DNA from: Siniperca chuatsi
Taxonomy: Eukaryota; Chordata; Actinopteri; Centrarchiformes; Sinipercidae
Direction: 5' to 3'
DNA: 64,000 bases
Assembly (NCBI RefSeq): GCF_020085105.1
Contig: NC_058062.1
Coordinates: forward strand, 4,428,945 to 4,492,944
Part shown: positions 24,958 through 38,389 of the stretch, piece after piece
Layout of the letters: every line of letters starts with the position of its first letter
Numbering within the stretch: the first letter of the stretch is position 1
The notes under the pieces: model-generated
The model's database searches: none
Told to the model about the DNA's origin: nothing
What the model saw: the letters and a program-made list of their open reading frames with translations, nothing else
Translations under genes and position numbers: made by a program

Positions 24958-24970
24958 CCACTAGAGGGCA
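24958..24970 (+). promoter_or_regulatory. CTCF-like site between convergent genes
   Basis: CCACTAGAGGGCA fits the CTCF core CCASYAGRKGGCR at every position. It lies between the 3' ends of akt1s1 and the PRY-SPRY gene. Confidence 0.5.
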
Positions 24971-25086
24971 TCAGCCCTCTACTGCACGAGTGAAGAAAAC
25001 GAGTTAATATCTGATTTCTGCTCAACCCAGATATGCAGTATCACACATGAACAACGCGCTGTCAGTGTTATTACACAGTAGCTGAT

Positions 25087-25092
25087 TTTATT
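25087..25092 (-). terminator. Possible polyadenylation signal, PRY-SPRY gene
   Basis: AATAAA on the minus strand about 310 bases after the stop codon at 25401. Other A-rich signals are possible nearby. Confidence 0.4.
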
Positions 25093-25400
25093 GACTACAT
25101 TTAGCGCATAAAAAAGACACAGGCTCTGAAGTTCACTCTAGTACAGACGAAGTCCTGCATGTTGCAAAAACATACAAGACGTTGCCTAAAATTCTAAGTT
25201 AAATAAAATACATAAATCGATACACAATAGTAAATAAAATAATTGTGCAAACGCAATCTACAGAGATGTCACAACGTGCTTCACTTCTGCTTTACAACTC
25301 CGACACTTGTTCCCCAAACGTCACAAGCTTTCCATCTCCCTCCTGACGCCTTCTTTAATTTATACTACTTGACCCCCCGCGTGCTAAAACCTCGACTGTG

Positions 25401-28400
25401 TCACTGATCCTTTTTCCGAATAAGGCAGAACGAATTCGTGCCAACCCAGAACCCGGGGAAAATCTTCTCCTGGATGTTGGCTTTGAACTTGTGAATCAGT
25501 CGCACCTCCTTCTCGCTCTCTCCCTCCACCAAGAGGAACTTGATGATGCCGGCGGGCTGGTCGACGTAGATGCCCATAGTGGAGGACTGGGGGAGCTCGA
25601 TGTCCACGTTCTCGCTGTTGGTCCAGGCTTGGTAGCAGGAACCAGACCAGCCGGCGCCCCAGGAGCCGTTGTTCTCCCCGATGCCGCAGGGCCCGTCCTG
25701 GACCTTCCGGGGTGCGCTCTCACAGACCACCCCGATCACCACCCAGCCAGCGTAGTCCACCTCCCAATACCCTCGGTAGCCCAGCAGACTCTCCTTACAC
25801 AGCACCTAAAGAAGGAAGGAGGGACACAGCAGGAAACGAGTCCAAAGTTACAAAAAACGAGTCTCTAGTCGATTTATAGATCGACATGAAACTGATCTGC
25901 AGCTACTGTGATAATTGATTCATCTTCCAGTCATTTTTCAAGCAAACACGCCAAAGATTCCCTTGTTCTATCTTTTAAAATGTGAGGGGCTGTTGCTTTT
26001 CCTTGTCATATATGGTATTATACTGTGTATATTTGGTTTTTAGACAGTTAGTCAGAGAAAACAAGACTTTTACATTAAACTCTGGGAAATTATAATGGGC
26101 ATTTTTCTGATATTTTATAAAAAATAATTGGTTGATAATCATTCGTTGCTACTCAGAATGTGTGCCGAAAAAGTATTATACATGGTTTACTACTTCTTGT
26201 TGTCATGAGCACTGTACTGCAATGTAGCAGTTTGTTGAGGAGTTCAAATGTATTCTCAAATAACTGCAGGAAACAACCCAGAATCCCTCAAAGTATTGAT
26301 AAAGAGACCAGTGGTGGAAGGTAACATAATACACAAACTCCAGTGCTGTAATTAAGTACAACTGATGATGCTTTACTTATGTATTTCCGTTTTAGGCTAC
26401 TTAATAGGTCAATACCTTTTCCTCTACTCCAATGCATTTCAAAGGGAAATATTGTTATATTCTTGTTTAACATGTTTTCAGATCAAGATTTTACCTAAAG
26501 AACACATGATAATCTTATAAAATACAATGACGTGTAAAAGATAAAACCAGTGGTTCCCAACCTTTTTGACTTATGACCCCTTATAAAAAACCAGTCTAGC
26601 TGGGACTGTCATGTTCCAGATGTCTATGAGTTGTTAGCAGTTCCACCAAAGAGACATTTCCCCGCTAAACTTCTCACGTGATTTTATTTAAATAACGGCT
26701 CAAGGCCCAAATAGGTGAAATTATACAAGAATTCACAAAATAAGCAAAGATAAGAAAAAAGTGAAAACAATTAATATCAATTTGTGTATCAGAACTTTGT
26801 TTTTTCCTCTCCCATTAATCACCTCCGACCCCTTAGATTTATCTTGACCCTCTGGAGGGGCCCGACCCCTAGGTTGGGAACCAGTGGACTAAACAAGTTA
26901 ACTGTATATAAAGTAGTTAAAACTAGCTCCACCTCGAGCAGGTACAACAGTAACATGCTGCTTACGTATTGATACATGAGTATTTACAATCTAATAATGT
27001 CATATATTAAAAAACGTCACTCATAGGGGCCATTTTACTGCATAAAGATCCTGTAAGTAGGATTTTGAATGCAGGACCTTTACTTGTATTGGAGTAATTT
27101 TACATTGTTGTATTGGTAGCATGTGTGTCCATGTGACTGATTCAGAAACGTGGTTTGGTTGTAATTGGACAGTGTGACCCAAACTAAACCAAATACAATA
27201 AAGATAACTTTTTTTCTACAATTAAGACCATTGACAACAACACTGTAGGTGTGATTGCTCTGTAAACTCAGGCTGTTTCCCATGGCCACAGCCAGGCCTA
27301 CCTGTGGTGAGTGTTCATATCTCTCAGGCCTGTTGGGGTACGGGCACACTGCATCTGATGTACGGGCCACCTTAGACCCGCCCTCTGAAATCCACAACAG
27401 TTTCTGTGCAGTTTTATCATCCAGAGAGAGGGGGATCCAATCTGAGAGAACGGAGAAGGAAAAAATACAAGCAGAAAGTGGGAGACGGAAGGTGAGGAGA
27501 AGCAGTTTACAGAAGGATGGGATCAAGAGGCAGACAAAGATCTGAAGAGTAGAAAGCAGAGAGGATGGAAAGAAAGTATTCAGTGTCGGTTCACATGACA
27601 ATTTAAGTTAAGTATGAATAAGTCCCAGTGGTTAGCAGGACACGCTGCAATTAGTCAATCTGAATTTGTATTTGAGGATTTTAAATTTAACATCTTGTTT
27701 TTAAGTTGATTTTGGCCAAACTGATCAAAGAAAAAGATTATTTTGTGGTATTGGTGACTTTTGCTCAGCTACAGGAAGTAATGTGTCAGACAGCTGACTC
27801 TCCATTTGAAATGTCAGATTTATTTCTCACAGCCACAAATATCTGCACTTACAAATGGCATTGTTCATGTCAACGTAGTTAGTTACAAAAAGGAGACATT
27901 AAAGTGATTTTTGGCAGCATTTTTGTGTCTGCTTGATACAGACTTTGATTACATACAGACTTTGTCTTGTTGATTTGCACTTAATTCATACACTCACATA
28001 AAATACTGTATTAACACTCATGCACTAACTTTATTCTACCTCGTTGTATTTATTCTAAAAAGAAAAGTACATTTCTGAACATTATGTCTTCTAATTATCA
28101 TTGACTTGTTTACTCGTTTAATTTTATGGGTTCATGAATAGATATATTGAACATTATATGTGTTTACATTTAACTAGGCTAGGTATTTAAATGACCCAAA
28201 AGTGAAATTAAACGTTTTGGTAAAAAGTTAATTAAATGTGTCTCATCTCATTATTCTGTCTGAAAGTGATGAATTCTTTCTCAATTGGTATTTAATTGTG
28301 ATATTAATCTTTTTATTAATTGTGGCCTTAAACCTAAAGTTTACTTTCTAAATTGTTTTAATGTATTTTATTATGACTTCATTAATTTATGATATTCATC

Positions 28401-28621
28401 TTGGCACACTAAAGACTCCACACGCTAGTGCTCTAGTTTCCATTAATAGCTTGAATTAATATCATGTGGCCTTAATTGGCAATGGATAGTGTCAAAACCA
28501 GTTTATTCTTCTTTTACATGAGGCATTTAAAATATAGCTCCTAACCAGGAAGCCTTACATTTCATGAAGTCAGCCCTGGTGGTTGGTTCAGGGACATTTG
28601 GCTCATATGGCGGCAGCTTTT
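25401..28621 (-). CDS. PRY-SPRY (B30.2) domain protein, 3' exons
   Basis: Three exons join in phase: 28621-28559, 27441-27302 and 25805-25401 (stop). The first carries the TRIM-type linker PEPTTRADFMK. Across the splice comes the PRY motif YWIPLSLDDKTAQKLLWISE. The long last exon holds the SPRY motifs (GYRGYWEVDYAGWVVIGVV, GSWGAGWSGSCYQAW, MGIYVDQPAGIIKFLL) and ends near FPGFWVGTNSFCLIRKKDQ. B30.2 domains bind protein ligands; in fish they occur at the end of TRIM and NLR-like proteins and in SPRY-only proteins. I found no RING, B-box or coiled coil upstream. With the candidate exon at 34342-34453 and its ATG at 34396 the protein would be 220 aa, mostly PRY-SPRY. The domain call is firm; the full gene model and name are not. 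Confidence 0.8.
25870..26150. repeat. Third copy of the 'gattag/aattaatc' dispersed repeat
   Basis: It shares 'gataattgattcatcttcca', 'agtcatttttcaagcaaac' and 'gggaaattataatgggca' with the copies at 1996 and 4330. It lies in the last intron of the PRY-SPRY gene. Confidence 0.65.
26309..27105. mobile_element. Truncated CAGTGGTGG hAT-like element split by another insertion
   Basis: It begins CAGTGGTGGAAGG and ends in 'ttggagtaattttacattgt' without the right terminus. The interior is interrupted by the element at 26548-26886. Located in the last intron of the PRY-SPRY gene. Confidence 0.6.
26548..26886. mobile_element. Nested hAT-like element with CAGTGGTTCCCAACC ends
   Basis: The left end CAGTGGTTCCCAACCT mirrors the right end AGGTTGGGAACCAGTG with one mismatch. 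Flanking 8-mers (gataaaac / gactaaac) match at six of eight positions, as an aged target duplication would. A further fragment of the family lies at about 36840-36945. Confidence 0.7.
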
Positions 28622-31600
28622 CTGAGGTGACAGACAGGAGAGATAACAAGAGAATTAGACGGAAATGTATTAAACTTTATCATGAGTGGATAATCAAATG
28701 TACATGACACCATCTATTTAATTGAATGAATAGTTCTCATGCTCCTTTACAAAGACTTCCCAACAGCAGTACGCCATGTAGCTATTTACCTTCTGCAGCA
28801 CTGCTGGTTTTACTTCCTGGAAAAGAAAACGATAGTGTGTCAGTGTTCAAATGCCACGGTTTGTGGCTTGTATATCAAAAAATTGAAATGCTCAACACTA
28901 TTCAAGTAAACTCCAGCCAGCTACTCTCATCTTTCTCTGTGGCCGCTCCCTTCATCAATGCTTCCGTCAGGCTGCCATTTATCTACAGTGAATAATCTAC
29001 TACTCTCATCATACAGTGGATCACAGAGGAGTATGTGTGCCATGTCGGCTCAGCACTGATTCAGGAAGTTTCCTCGTGCCAGTTAAGGTTTAGGTTTCAA
29101 CATGAGGAAATCTGGAGGCCGGAGCATGCGTTTGTTAAGGACACACATCAGGGCCACTGACAGCAGGAGTCTCATTCTCAGAATATATTTTCTGTATGAT
29201 GCTGTTACTTGACGCTGCCAAGGGCATGTTTGTCATGTTGTGGGCTGGTGTATAATCTCTGTTCGTTTGTTCCTCCTCCAGTTTGTGAGTCACTGTGTCT
29301 TCTGACATTCGGAGAAAACTGTGATTCAATGCTGGTCGGTCTGGTCATCCGGCACCCCTCTGCGCAAATCATCCGCGCTCAGGTTACTGTTTCTCAGATT
29401 TAACACAGACAACTAACTCCTCATCATTCTTACTCAGCTCTCAGACTGTTATATCATTACATTACCTTGATTTATGCGTCCTTTGCTAATGCCAAATTTA
29501 GACAGAAGAGCCTCAATTTCCCCGATTCCATATAAGGGTGCTTCTCACTGTGCGTTTCATATAGCTCATGGCTGTGTGTTAAATGCATTTGCACTTAATT
29601 CAAGACATAACCTTAACCACCAGTTTTTCCCATACATTCTCCCTTTAATGTTAAAAATAGCATTGTTCCCACTCAGTTTGAGAATATCACACGCATATTC
29701 TGCATCAGCTTGTTCCAGTGCTCATTGAATATATTTTACATCTCATATATTTTACATTTAACCCCAAAATGGCATGTTTTAATGCATCATATCAGCAAAT
29801 AGAAATATTTACATTATCTTGACATTTTATATGCGTTTCTCTTTACTTCAGTTGGACATACTTGATGTCTTTGAAACTGTATAATAAAGATTTGTGGGTT
29901 TAAACAATGCCTGGTGATTTGCTGGAGAAATGCTGGAGTGCCACATGGTTTAGGGTTGTTTTTTGCAACAAAAACTGTATAACTGCCGCTGATTGTCTAC
30001 AGTCTGCAGTTTGGGCAGAATAGAAGCAGACAATATCAGGATAAAATACCATCAGATCCAGCTTTTCGCCCTCTCTCTGTCAATGAGTTTTAGCATGTGT
30101 CAATACACTGTTGCACATGGGAAGAAATTTGCTTTAAAGTTACAGATTTTAAAAAGCTATATGTTCTTTGATAATCCTGCACCACCAATCACTACATGAC
30201 ATGACATTCACATTATTGTGAAAAGCCATATTATTGTACAGTAACAGTCCAAACAAAGCAGTGACATGCTGCAGTGATCTGGCAGTGATCTGACATCCCA
30301 ATAAGTTTACATGATGCCATGAAATATGTGCGGTCGCCTACGGCAAACAATCCCCTACAGAAGGGAAATGGATAGACATTATAGTTGTCTGTTGAATTTA
30401 CAGATCACCATAATGGAGGGAAGATCTTTTTTACTTTCTCAAATAAAATAAAACACCCAAAGAGATTTTTCTGTACATATTGAACACACCACAGTAACTG
30501 GCCAAGGCTGTTGATTTGGTACGCTTCCTACCTTCATTTCACTATGGAAATAAGCAATAGTGGAGAAAGTATTTAGAGCTCATCGTGTGTTTCACATGTA
30601 AAGTCTTAATTTGTTAAATAACGAGTAACTGCAACAGTCAAAATAATGTAGTGGAGTAAAAAGTACAATATTTACCTTTGAAATAAAGTGGAGTAGAAGC
30701 ATAAAGGAGCATAAAATGGAAATACACAAGTACAAGTACCTCAAATTTGTACTTAAGTACAGTACTCTGGTAGATGTGCTAGAACCACCTCTGGAAATAA
30801 GTTATTTTTAAGTTTTAGTGTTTTCATCCAGTTTGATGCTTCAATTTTGTACCTAACACATTGTTTGTCTTATATGCTATTTGTATTTTGTTTTATTTTG
30901 TTTGATTGTGTACTTTGTGTTTCGGTGTGTCCATGTTGGATTCAATTTGTGTGTTTTGTTTTTTGAATATTTGGACAAGTGTGTTAGGTGTAGATTGTTT
31001 TATGACAAAATAAAACCTAAACAAACAGAGAAGATCTTTAAGGTTCAGGCCTCTACATATGTAAAGCTTGGCCTTTATGTGGCGTTATTGGCTTATTAAC
31101 ATGAATGTAAATGCACTGAATAACCCCAATGAATGCCTCTTTTAAATGTGACTGTTGGTCTGTGATCACTGCAGTGCTGGCGCCCATGTGCCTGAAGAAG
31201 AGAGTCAGCTGTTTCAGGTGGGATGGTTGATCCCGACACATGTCTAAGCCTGAGGAAACATAACCTCTGCAGCCTGTGTGACGCTCAGCTGGGGAGGACG
31301 CCAGCAGCATAACAACCAGGAGGATAAATGGTCTGGTACAACATCTGCAAACACTGGATGCAACCCCCTCAGGGTTTGCTTTCCCTGAATCGTGTTGGCC
31401 TGCGGTTGTTTTTAGTGTGGCTAATGTGATGAGAAGGGTTGTAGGGTTTCCAGAGAATGAGGGCCAACTTTAAAACTGTTGGCTTGTAAGGTATAGATCC
31501 ACCGCCCCTCCTTTAAAGTCTAAAATACTGTGTGCTGTAATTAGAAATCTAAATATATACAGTATTAGTGTTATGCAGGAGACCATTATGTCGAATACAA

Positions 31601-34341
31601 TTACCTGACTGAAGCCACTAAGACCAGAAAATCAGATAATTGACTGAGCATGCAGAAAAACTAATTGGACCCTACTGAGGCTTAGGATCCAATTACAGAC
31701 CAGATTTCAGTTTGGACGTTGTCCATATGTCCTTACTGGCTTCAGCAGCAAGCCTGCTGGAGCGCCATGCATGACCTCAAAAGAAAGACTGCATACATTG
31801 TTCATCTATGTCCATAATACTGAACAGCACATGGACAGAGCGCATGAGGACAGGAGGAGAGATCTGGCAGGACAGAAAAGGGATAGAGTGAAGGTCATAT
31901 AATCGTTTTTGGAAATTGGTGAAGCAGAAAGATGCTGGTGACAGATCACTTCATTCGTCTTTCTTCCCCTCCTTCCCTGATTCTGTCCATAAAGGAACAC
32001 AGCAGGTGAGACAGGGACACAATGAAATAAAAGCCTTGTGGAATAGTGCTGGGTTCATCAAGGCATTAAGAGGGATTACTGAGGATAGATGAGAAGACAG
32101 ATGTTCGGAGAAACGCTGCACTGTAAATAAATTGCTCTTCAGATCTATAAGATGTCTCTGGCTTCTATCTGAGGGGAATGAAGCAAACACCTTGGGTAAC
32201 CTTGGAGTGATATCTGGCTGGCAGTGAGGTGGGTGATGGGAGGTATACAGAGTGGGATGCAAGAGTGAGGGGTGAGGCATTAAAAGGTTTAAGAGCAGAG
32301 GGATCATAAAAAAGATGCCTCATGAAATCAAGTCAGGAATAATGGAGTAAGTAATGGATAATGGAATACTGTCAAGTAACTGAACTGGCTTTGAGTATAA
32401 CTTCAAAAGGATGAAAGATCTTCAGTGAGATAGATTTTGGTGACAACGACAAGATACAAAACATGAGTTTCGTCCTCCTGAGCACATGTTTAAAGGAGTG
32501 AACAGCTCAGCAGGACCCTGCCAAAAGGTCAACGCTGGATCTCGATGCTTGATGAGTGCTGTTTGTTTTGGACGGTCATGTGGTGGACTGTTTCCCTCAG
32601 ATTCCTCTCTCAGTGGGACAGAGCAACATTATCTGTGCAGATCAGGTTCAAAACATCCCACTGAGACAGCAAGATCAGAAGATAGTGAGATGAGGAGGAG
32701 GGCGAGAGATGAGCAGAGGTGGCACGGGCCCAGGCTCATCCCTCTGGTTCCTGTCAAGATTCCCTGGCTGGAAGCCCTGCGAATGATGAGCGCACATGTG
32801 ATGTGGAGATAGGAAGGAAATCAAACACACGGAGAAGCAGATGGATGAAGGAAGAAGGATTCTGGGAAAAGGAAGAAGAGGAAAGAGGAAGAGGAGGAAA
32901 AGTGCAAAAAAGAAAAGGGACAGAGCTATAAAATGTGAATCCTCTTGTGAGCCCCACAGAACTGCCACATAAAATACGTTATCCAATCATGTTTAGTGTA
33001 TTTTGTGCAACCAACATTAGCTAATGCCATTAGTTTATTAGACTATTATTATTAGATCTTTCAGTTATGGTGAGTAAACATTTGATGGTACTGATTCCTT
33101 AAGGAGAAGTGAAAGTACAGAGGCCGGGGTGCCATCTGTTACATAATGGCAGAATCAGACAGCTGTTTATAAAACCGAGATGGGCTTTTACATTTTGGGA
33201 CTTGAATTACTGTGCAGCATTTCACACCTCATTACTGTGGCTGCCAGAGGAGGGATTAGTAACATTTGGGCCATTCTAAGTTATTATGGAATGGGAAACA
33301 CTGAGCATGGATTAGAAATATCCAGAAGAAACAGGAGGGAGACAACAGATCTTCATATGAAGCGACTACCTGTAGTGGTGACAGAAAGAGAATGAAGGAA
33401 TGCGAGCATGCTAAGACAGGTGCGTTACGTTGTGCAGGGAGAGAAACCAGAAAGACAGAAAAAAATATGAGCTCTGAAATTGCAGATGAGGCTTTGACGA
33501 GTGCTGAAGAAACCATAACCGCCCGGGGAGAGGCTCTTTCATGCACTTTGTTGACATGATTAATGGGCCAGAGAAAACCAAGAATCCAAGGTGAGGATGG
33601 GTGTTTGGCTCGGAGCTGGCTTACAGGGATGGTCGGCATGAGGTAACTTAACATCAAATAAACAAATATGAAACACATAATGAATTGGTTATACAACACT
33701 GTGACAAGCAATTAATAAAGTTTTACCTGCTTAAGCAGTGAGACACTTTGAGTAAAATAAAAATGGCTGAAATAACACAGCATGGTACATCTCTGCGCTC
33801 TGTATTGCATGATAATTGATGTGATCTTAATATGAAATTCAGACACTTACAAATAGCGTTGCACAAAGAGAGAAAATAAAGAACAAAATAAATAACAATT
33901 ACAATTTTGAATATGGAAATGCTCTAATACTGCTAATTGTAAGATAGGAGTTATCATTTGCAAATGCATTTCAGTGTGTAAGAAAAAGCTATGAAAAGTG
34001 AAAGGTGACTAAAATTAGGAACTGAACCGTGAGTTTTGAGGCCAGGTGGAATCGAGCAATCAAAAGCAAAAAAAATCACTAATTTCACTCAGACCTAATT
34101 GCCAAATTTGAATCACAGAATTACAAAAACACTTTAAATTGAAATGATATCTTTAAGTTATAACAGATTCAAACTAAGAAATGTAAGTACAACCTATCTG
34201 TACTTTATTTGATGTAGTAACAAACTCTAATCGTAATATAGTTTCAGTGATAAATGACAAACAGGTGATGCTTTCACTCTCATGGCATATGGAATAATGT
34301 CCCTCTCAGGTCCCCAGAGAAAAGTGGGGATGGTTTCTTAC
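28622..34341. other. Long intron or intergenic stretch upstream of the PRY-SPRY exons
   Basis: No coding exon was recognised on either strand. It holds a complete hAT-like miniature element (30555-30793). Open frames at 32486-32957 and 33256-33711 are low-complexity or unspliced and match no family I know. Confidence 0.4.
30555..30793. mobile_element. hAT-like miniature element with 8-bp target duplication
   Basis: Flanked by the exact duplication GAAATAAG at 30547-30554 and 30794-30801. The interior shares 'agtggagtaaaaagtacaat' and 'cttaagtacagtactctggt' with the 5777-6235 family. The inverted ends are eroded (caatagtgg / ccacctctg). Confidence 0.8.
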
Positions 34342-34453
34342 CTGCTTTCTTGGGCACAGGCATTATTCTCTTGGTGCTCACGGTGCTGTTTGGCATCAAA
34401 CGGGGAGGTCTTGTGATAGTGCCTGTGCATCTCTGGAGGGTCACTCTTATTGA
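34342..34453 (-). CDS. Candidate 5' exon of the PRY-SPRY gene
   Basis: The minus strand has a pyrimidine tract ending in AG at 34454-34455 and a good donor (GCAG|GTAAGA) at 34341. One frame is open throughout and ends with a single base, which fits the two-base start of the exon at 28621 and makes a Glu codon at the junction. The product would run MPNSTVSTKRIMPVPKKA and then continue with EKLPPYEPNVPEP. An ATG lies at 34396-34394. A second frame is also open across this segment, so the assignment rests only on phase and splice signals. Confidence 0.4.
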
Positions 34454-37400
34454 CTTCCAAATGAGTTGGGGGGGGGGGAATGTAACGGTTACCCAAAGGG
34501 TTGGTCCTGTCACATGAAACTCCTGATCCTTTCTAGGGATCAGATAGATGGAGACAAGCAAATACCCAATATATCCCAAGTATGCATGTTCTTTTGCACA
34601 CACATGGATTGAGCATGTGCACGAGGTACACACCGCATATATGAACTGACATAAACAAAATTGAGTTTTCATGATTTTTACGATTTTAAAACTGGGAGGG
34701 GGGAGGGGCAGTCAGTATTTAAGATGGTAGCCAGCTACTCAGTGGAGAGCTGTCGTCAATTCCAGATCCCATCAATCAGCAGCTGCTGTAAGTGCACTCT
34801 GGCAAAGAACTTGAAGTGTACTGAACTGCTGATGCGGTCAGAGTTTGAAAATAACAGCTTGTTACTGGTCTGTGCATGGAAATGTTGCTGACATTGATTT
34901 TCAGTTGTCTAACTACTTTTATTTGAGCACAGACTCATAACGAGCAGTTTAAAGTCTGATTATTTTGGCTTCTATATCGCACATTTTATACTTACATAAA
35001 AACAATAAAAAGAGCAATTCTTGTTGTAAAGTAACATTTCAGTAGTTTAGTTAATTTTTTATATGACCTGATTAAATTTGTACAGTTTACTATTCTTTAC
35101 TTTGTATATGGTATGATCTATGGGTTTGCATTTTCTTTTTTGTTTTTTTCTTGTAAAGCACTTTGTAATCTCTGGTCTTCTTCAATGTCCTTTATTTACT
35201 TAATCTGATGCAAGGGTAGGGGGCAGAGTAAAATTCTACCAATAGTAATAGTAATTGTGCTTTCTACAGAGGACCTGCAGTCAAAAAAAAATCTATTATT
35301 ATTATATATAATCTTGTGAGCATGTTCTCTCATCTTGTTGGCATAAAGTGTGCACAAAATATAAATAAATGATCTTTCAGGACTTCATGGGTTCTGTAAC
35401 TTTCACTTAAGACAAACAGTTAAGTATTTTTTGCACTTCTGGTTGCTCCCTTCCATGCATGTCTGTATATGTGTCTGCTATCTTATCATCGAATATGAAG
35501 CAGTCCAACAAATGTGTGAATTTGCAATAACCTTAAACTGTAACATTTGCAAACATGAGAAAAGGCTTGAAGTCTGAGAGGCCTTAAGCCTTAAGGATCA
35601 AAAGGAAAAAAGAATTCCAGTTAATAAGACAGATTTGGAAGACAGGTTGAAACAGTGCTAATTGTAACTACTTCATATAATATTTGGTATTCAAATCTGC
35701 ATCATAATTTATACACTGATCATATACTGTACATGTTTATGTAAAATCTTAATCTGCAAAGTAGTTAGTAACTATAGCTATCAGATAAACATAGAGGAGT
35801 AAAAAGTAATTTTTTCTTGCTGAAATGTCATGGAGCAGAAATATAAAGTGGCATGAAATAGAAATACACAAAGTACAAATAAGTCAAAAATGCTTCTTTC
35901 TCATTCTCTTACCAGCAACCACTGACAGTAATAAATGTTCACCAAATGAAAAGCAATAAAGGTTCAGATAATGTTCGAATGCTGAAATGAAGTGGTATTC
36001 TCCTTTAGGCAGTAAGTCATGTGTGAGTCTTTACACACTGTCTCTGTTGAACCTCTGGGTCTGGAGGGTTCCCTTAACTGGCCCGTCTTAATTGATACAA
36101 TTTAATAGGAAATAACTCCCTGTCACGAGAAAGTGTCTCACTGATTTTAGAAGAAGAATTTTAATGAAGTGCAAACTACCCGCGTAGCGCCGGCTCCTAT
36201 AATACCAGATATGCTCCGTGTGAGGCATGAAAACAAATTTCAACACCTGCTGCTTACTGCTGTCAGTTTGAATAGTACTGTACCATGACCTTTGGGTGTG
36301 TTTAGGGGCACTATGCACAACACTATACAGTCAACGGTCACTATGTAATATTCCAGTGTACATTACCACCCAGCTTGGCCGTTAAATGTCCCATCATGTT
36401 ACTTCATTACATGTTAACATGATGGTGCTATGGTGAAATGTATAGCATGATTGGGCGCGGGGGATACCATAAGTGTAAGGCTGTAATCTGTGAAGGCCTG
36501 CTGGGATGCTTTTCAGAGTCTGTCAAGACTTCCCCTTGTAGTTTTCTTGGCTCTCCTCTGATTGACAAGGCAGGTGCTTCCTCCGTCTCTCTTCCCTCAC
36601 AGTGTTTTTGTCCACTTATATTTGACTCTCAGTACGAACACTGTAGACTGTTTATTCCACAGTGACGGAAGAGGAAAAAAGAAAAAACAAAGTTCTGCTG
36701 CAAAAATTTATATTAATTTTTTGGACTTTTCTCTAATCTTTACTTGTTTTTGTGAAATATTTAATAATCTTACCTTTCTGGGCCTCAAACAGTTATTTAA
36801 ATGAAACCATGTGAGATGTTTAGAGGGGGAATGTCTCTTTGGTGGAACTGATAACAACTCAAACATCTGAAACGTGACATGGGGCCTGAAGTAGCCTTCT
36901 TGCTTTCTTGTAAGGGGTCACTAACCACAAAGGTTGGAAACCACTGGTTTAATCTTTAAAAATGTATTGTATTTTATACACTTATCATATATGTTTTTAT
37001 GTAAAATATTAATCTGAAAAGTAACTATATCTGTTAAACATATGTAATTGAGTAAAAAGTACAATATTTCTCTCTGAATTGTAGTGGAGTAGAAGTATAA
37101 AGCAGTTTAGTTATAGGTCATGGTTTTAATAAACCACGCATGGTTGTCCAGTGTCCAGATTTACAGCGTGAAAACGACAGGCCAAAATCAACAGGACCCC
37201 CACAGCTTTAGTGCAACATAAACCTTGTAACTGCTCCTAAATCATGGGATGTAATGAGAGGGGGTATGCTGACATTGGTGGGCTCCAAGTGACAGAGAGC
37301 CATGAGATTTATGAGTAACTGTCACTATGCAAGCGACAGCCTGTTTCATATATGTAATCTCCCCACCCTGGCCCCTCCACCCTCTGCCATCATGTTTTCT

Positions 37401-38352
37401 TCTGCAATATTTCTCTGTATTGCATTATTTACCTATTATCCTCTCTCCATGTTATTAAAACCAGGTGAGCACTTGGATATCTTGTCAATCAACTGTTACA
37501 GGTTTGCAGGTTCACATAGCACAATATCAATAAATTATTTCAAATTATTCACACAACATTTGAAATGATTTACAGCCTCTACTGGCCTCTTCTGCATCTT
37601 AGTTTGTATTTGTTTCTGCAGTCCTTTACGACGACAGGAAGAGTGCTCTAAAAAGTTATTGGTGTACCTACCAATGGCATGTGCCAATAATAATGCTGCT
37701 GTTATGAACAAGGCTACCAGTTACTTTAACCATGTAATTTAACCATCTAATTCAATTACAGTGATTAAACCAAGGTTGCACAATGACTTGGTAAAGTTAA
37801 AGGATTGCTGTTAGTTCAGTAGCACTGAATCCACTGAGAATCAGCATCCATCTCTGCAGGCTGATGAAGAAAGTGGAACATTTAGTGGCTAAAGAGATAA
37901 CTTTCTCAAGAGTTGGTGAATACCAAAACTGAGCTTAAAGGAAACTGAGTATTGGATTTAGGGTGGGATATGCTCAAAAAGAACTAGCTCATAGGACGTG
38001 TCGTCTGACTCCCTCAGACCGCAAAAGTGTTTGTAGTTGCTCTGAACAGCCACGCTTGAGGCCGGGGTAAAAAGCCGGTCGTCATAGAGAGGGATGAGAA
38101 GTGATAATTGTTTAAATATGGGGATAACGCAGCACACGTAGAGACAATCTTTCCTGGAAGGCATTCATAGTGCTGCACTCGGTTGTTCAAAGTGACAGAA
38201 ATAGTTGTGTCAAGAATGAAAAAAGAGAGCTAGAGAGAGAAGTTCAAACCCTGCCAACTTTCTCACCTCCACACAGCTGGCCAATCACTGCGTGAAGTAC
38301 GTGTGAAATTTACAGAAATTGTCAGATTCGGCCCCCTAATTCAGACATCAGA

Positions 38353-38389
<37 letters not shown>

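Noticed and set aside
25398-25868. Long plus-strand frame of 156 codons
   Set aside because: It is antisense to the PRY-SPRY last exon, whose minus-strand frame has clear domain motifs.
32486-32957. Overlapping frames on both strands near 32.5-32.9 kb
   Set aside because: Purine-rich low-complexity sequence with no recognisable domain or exon borders.
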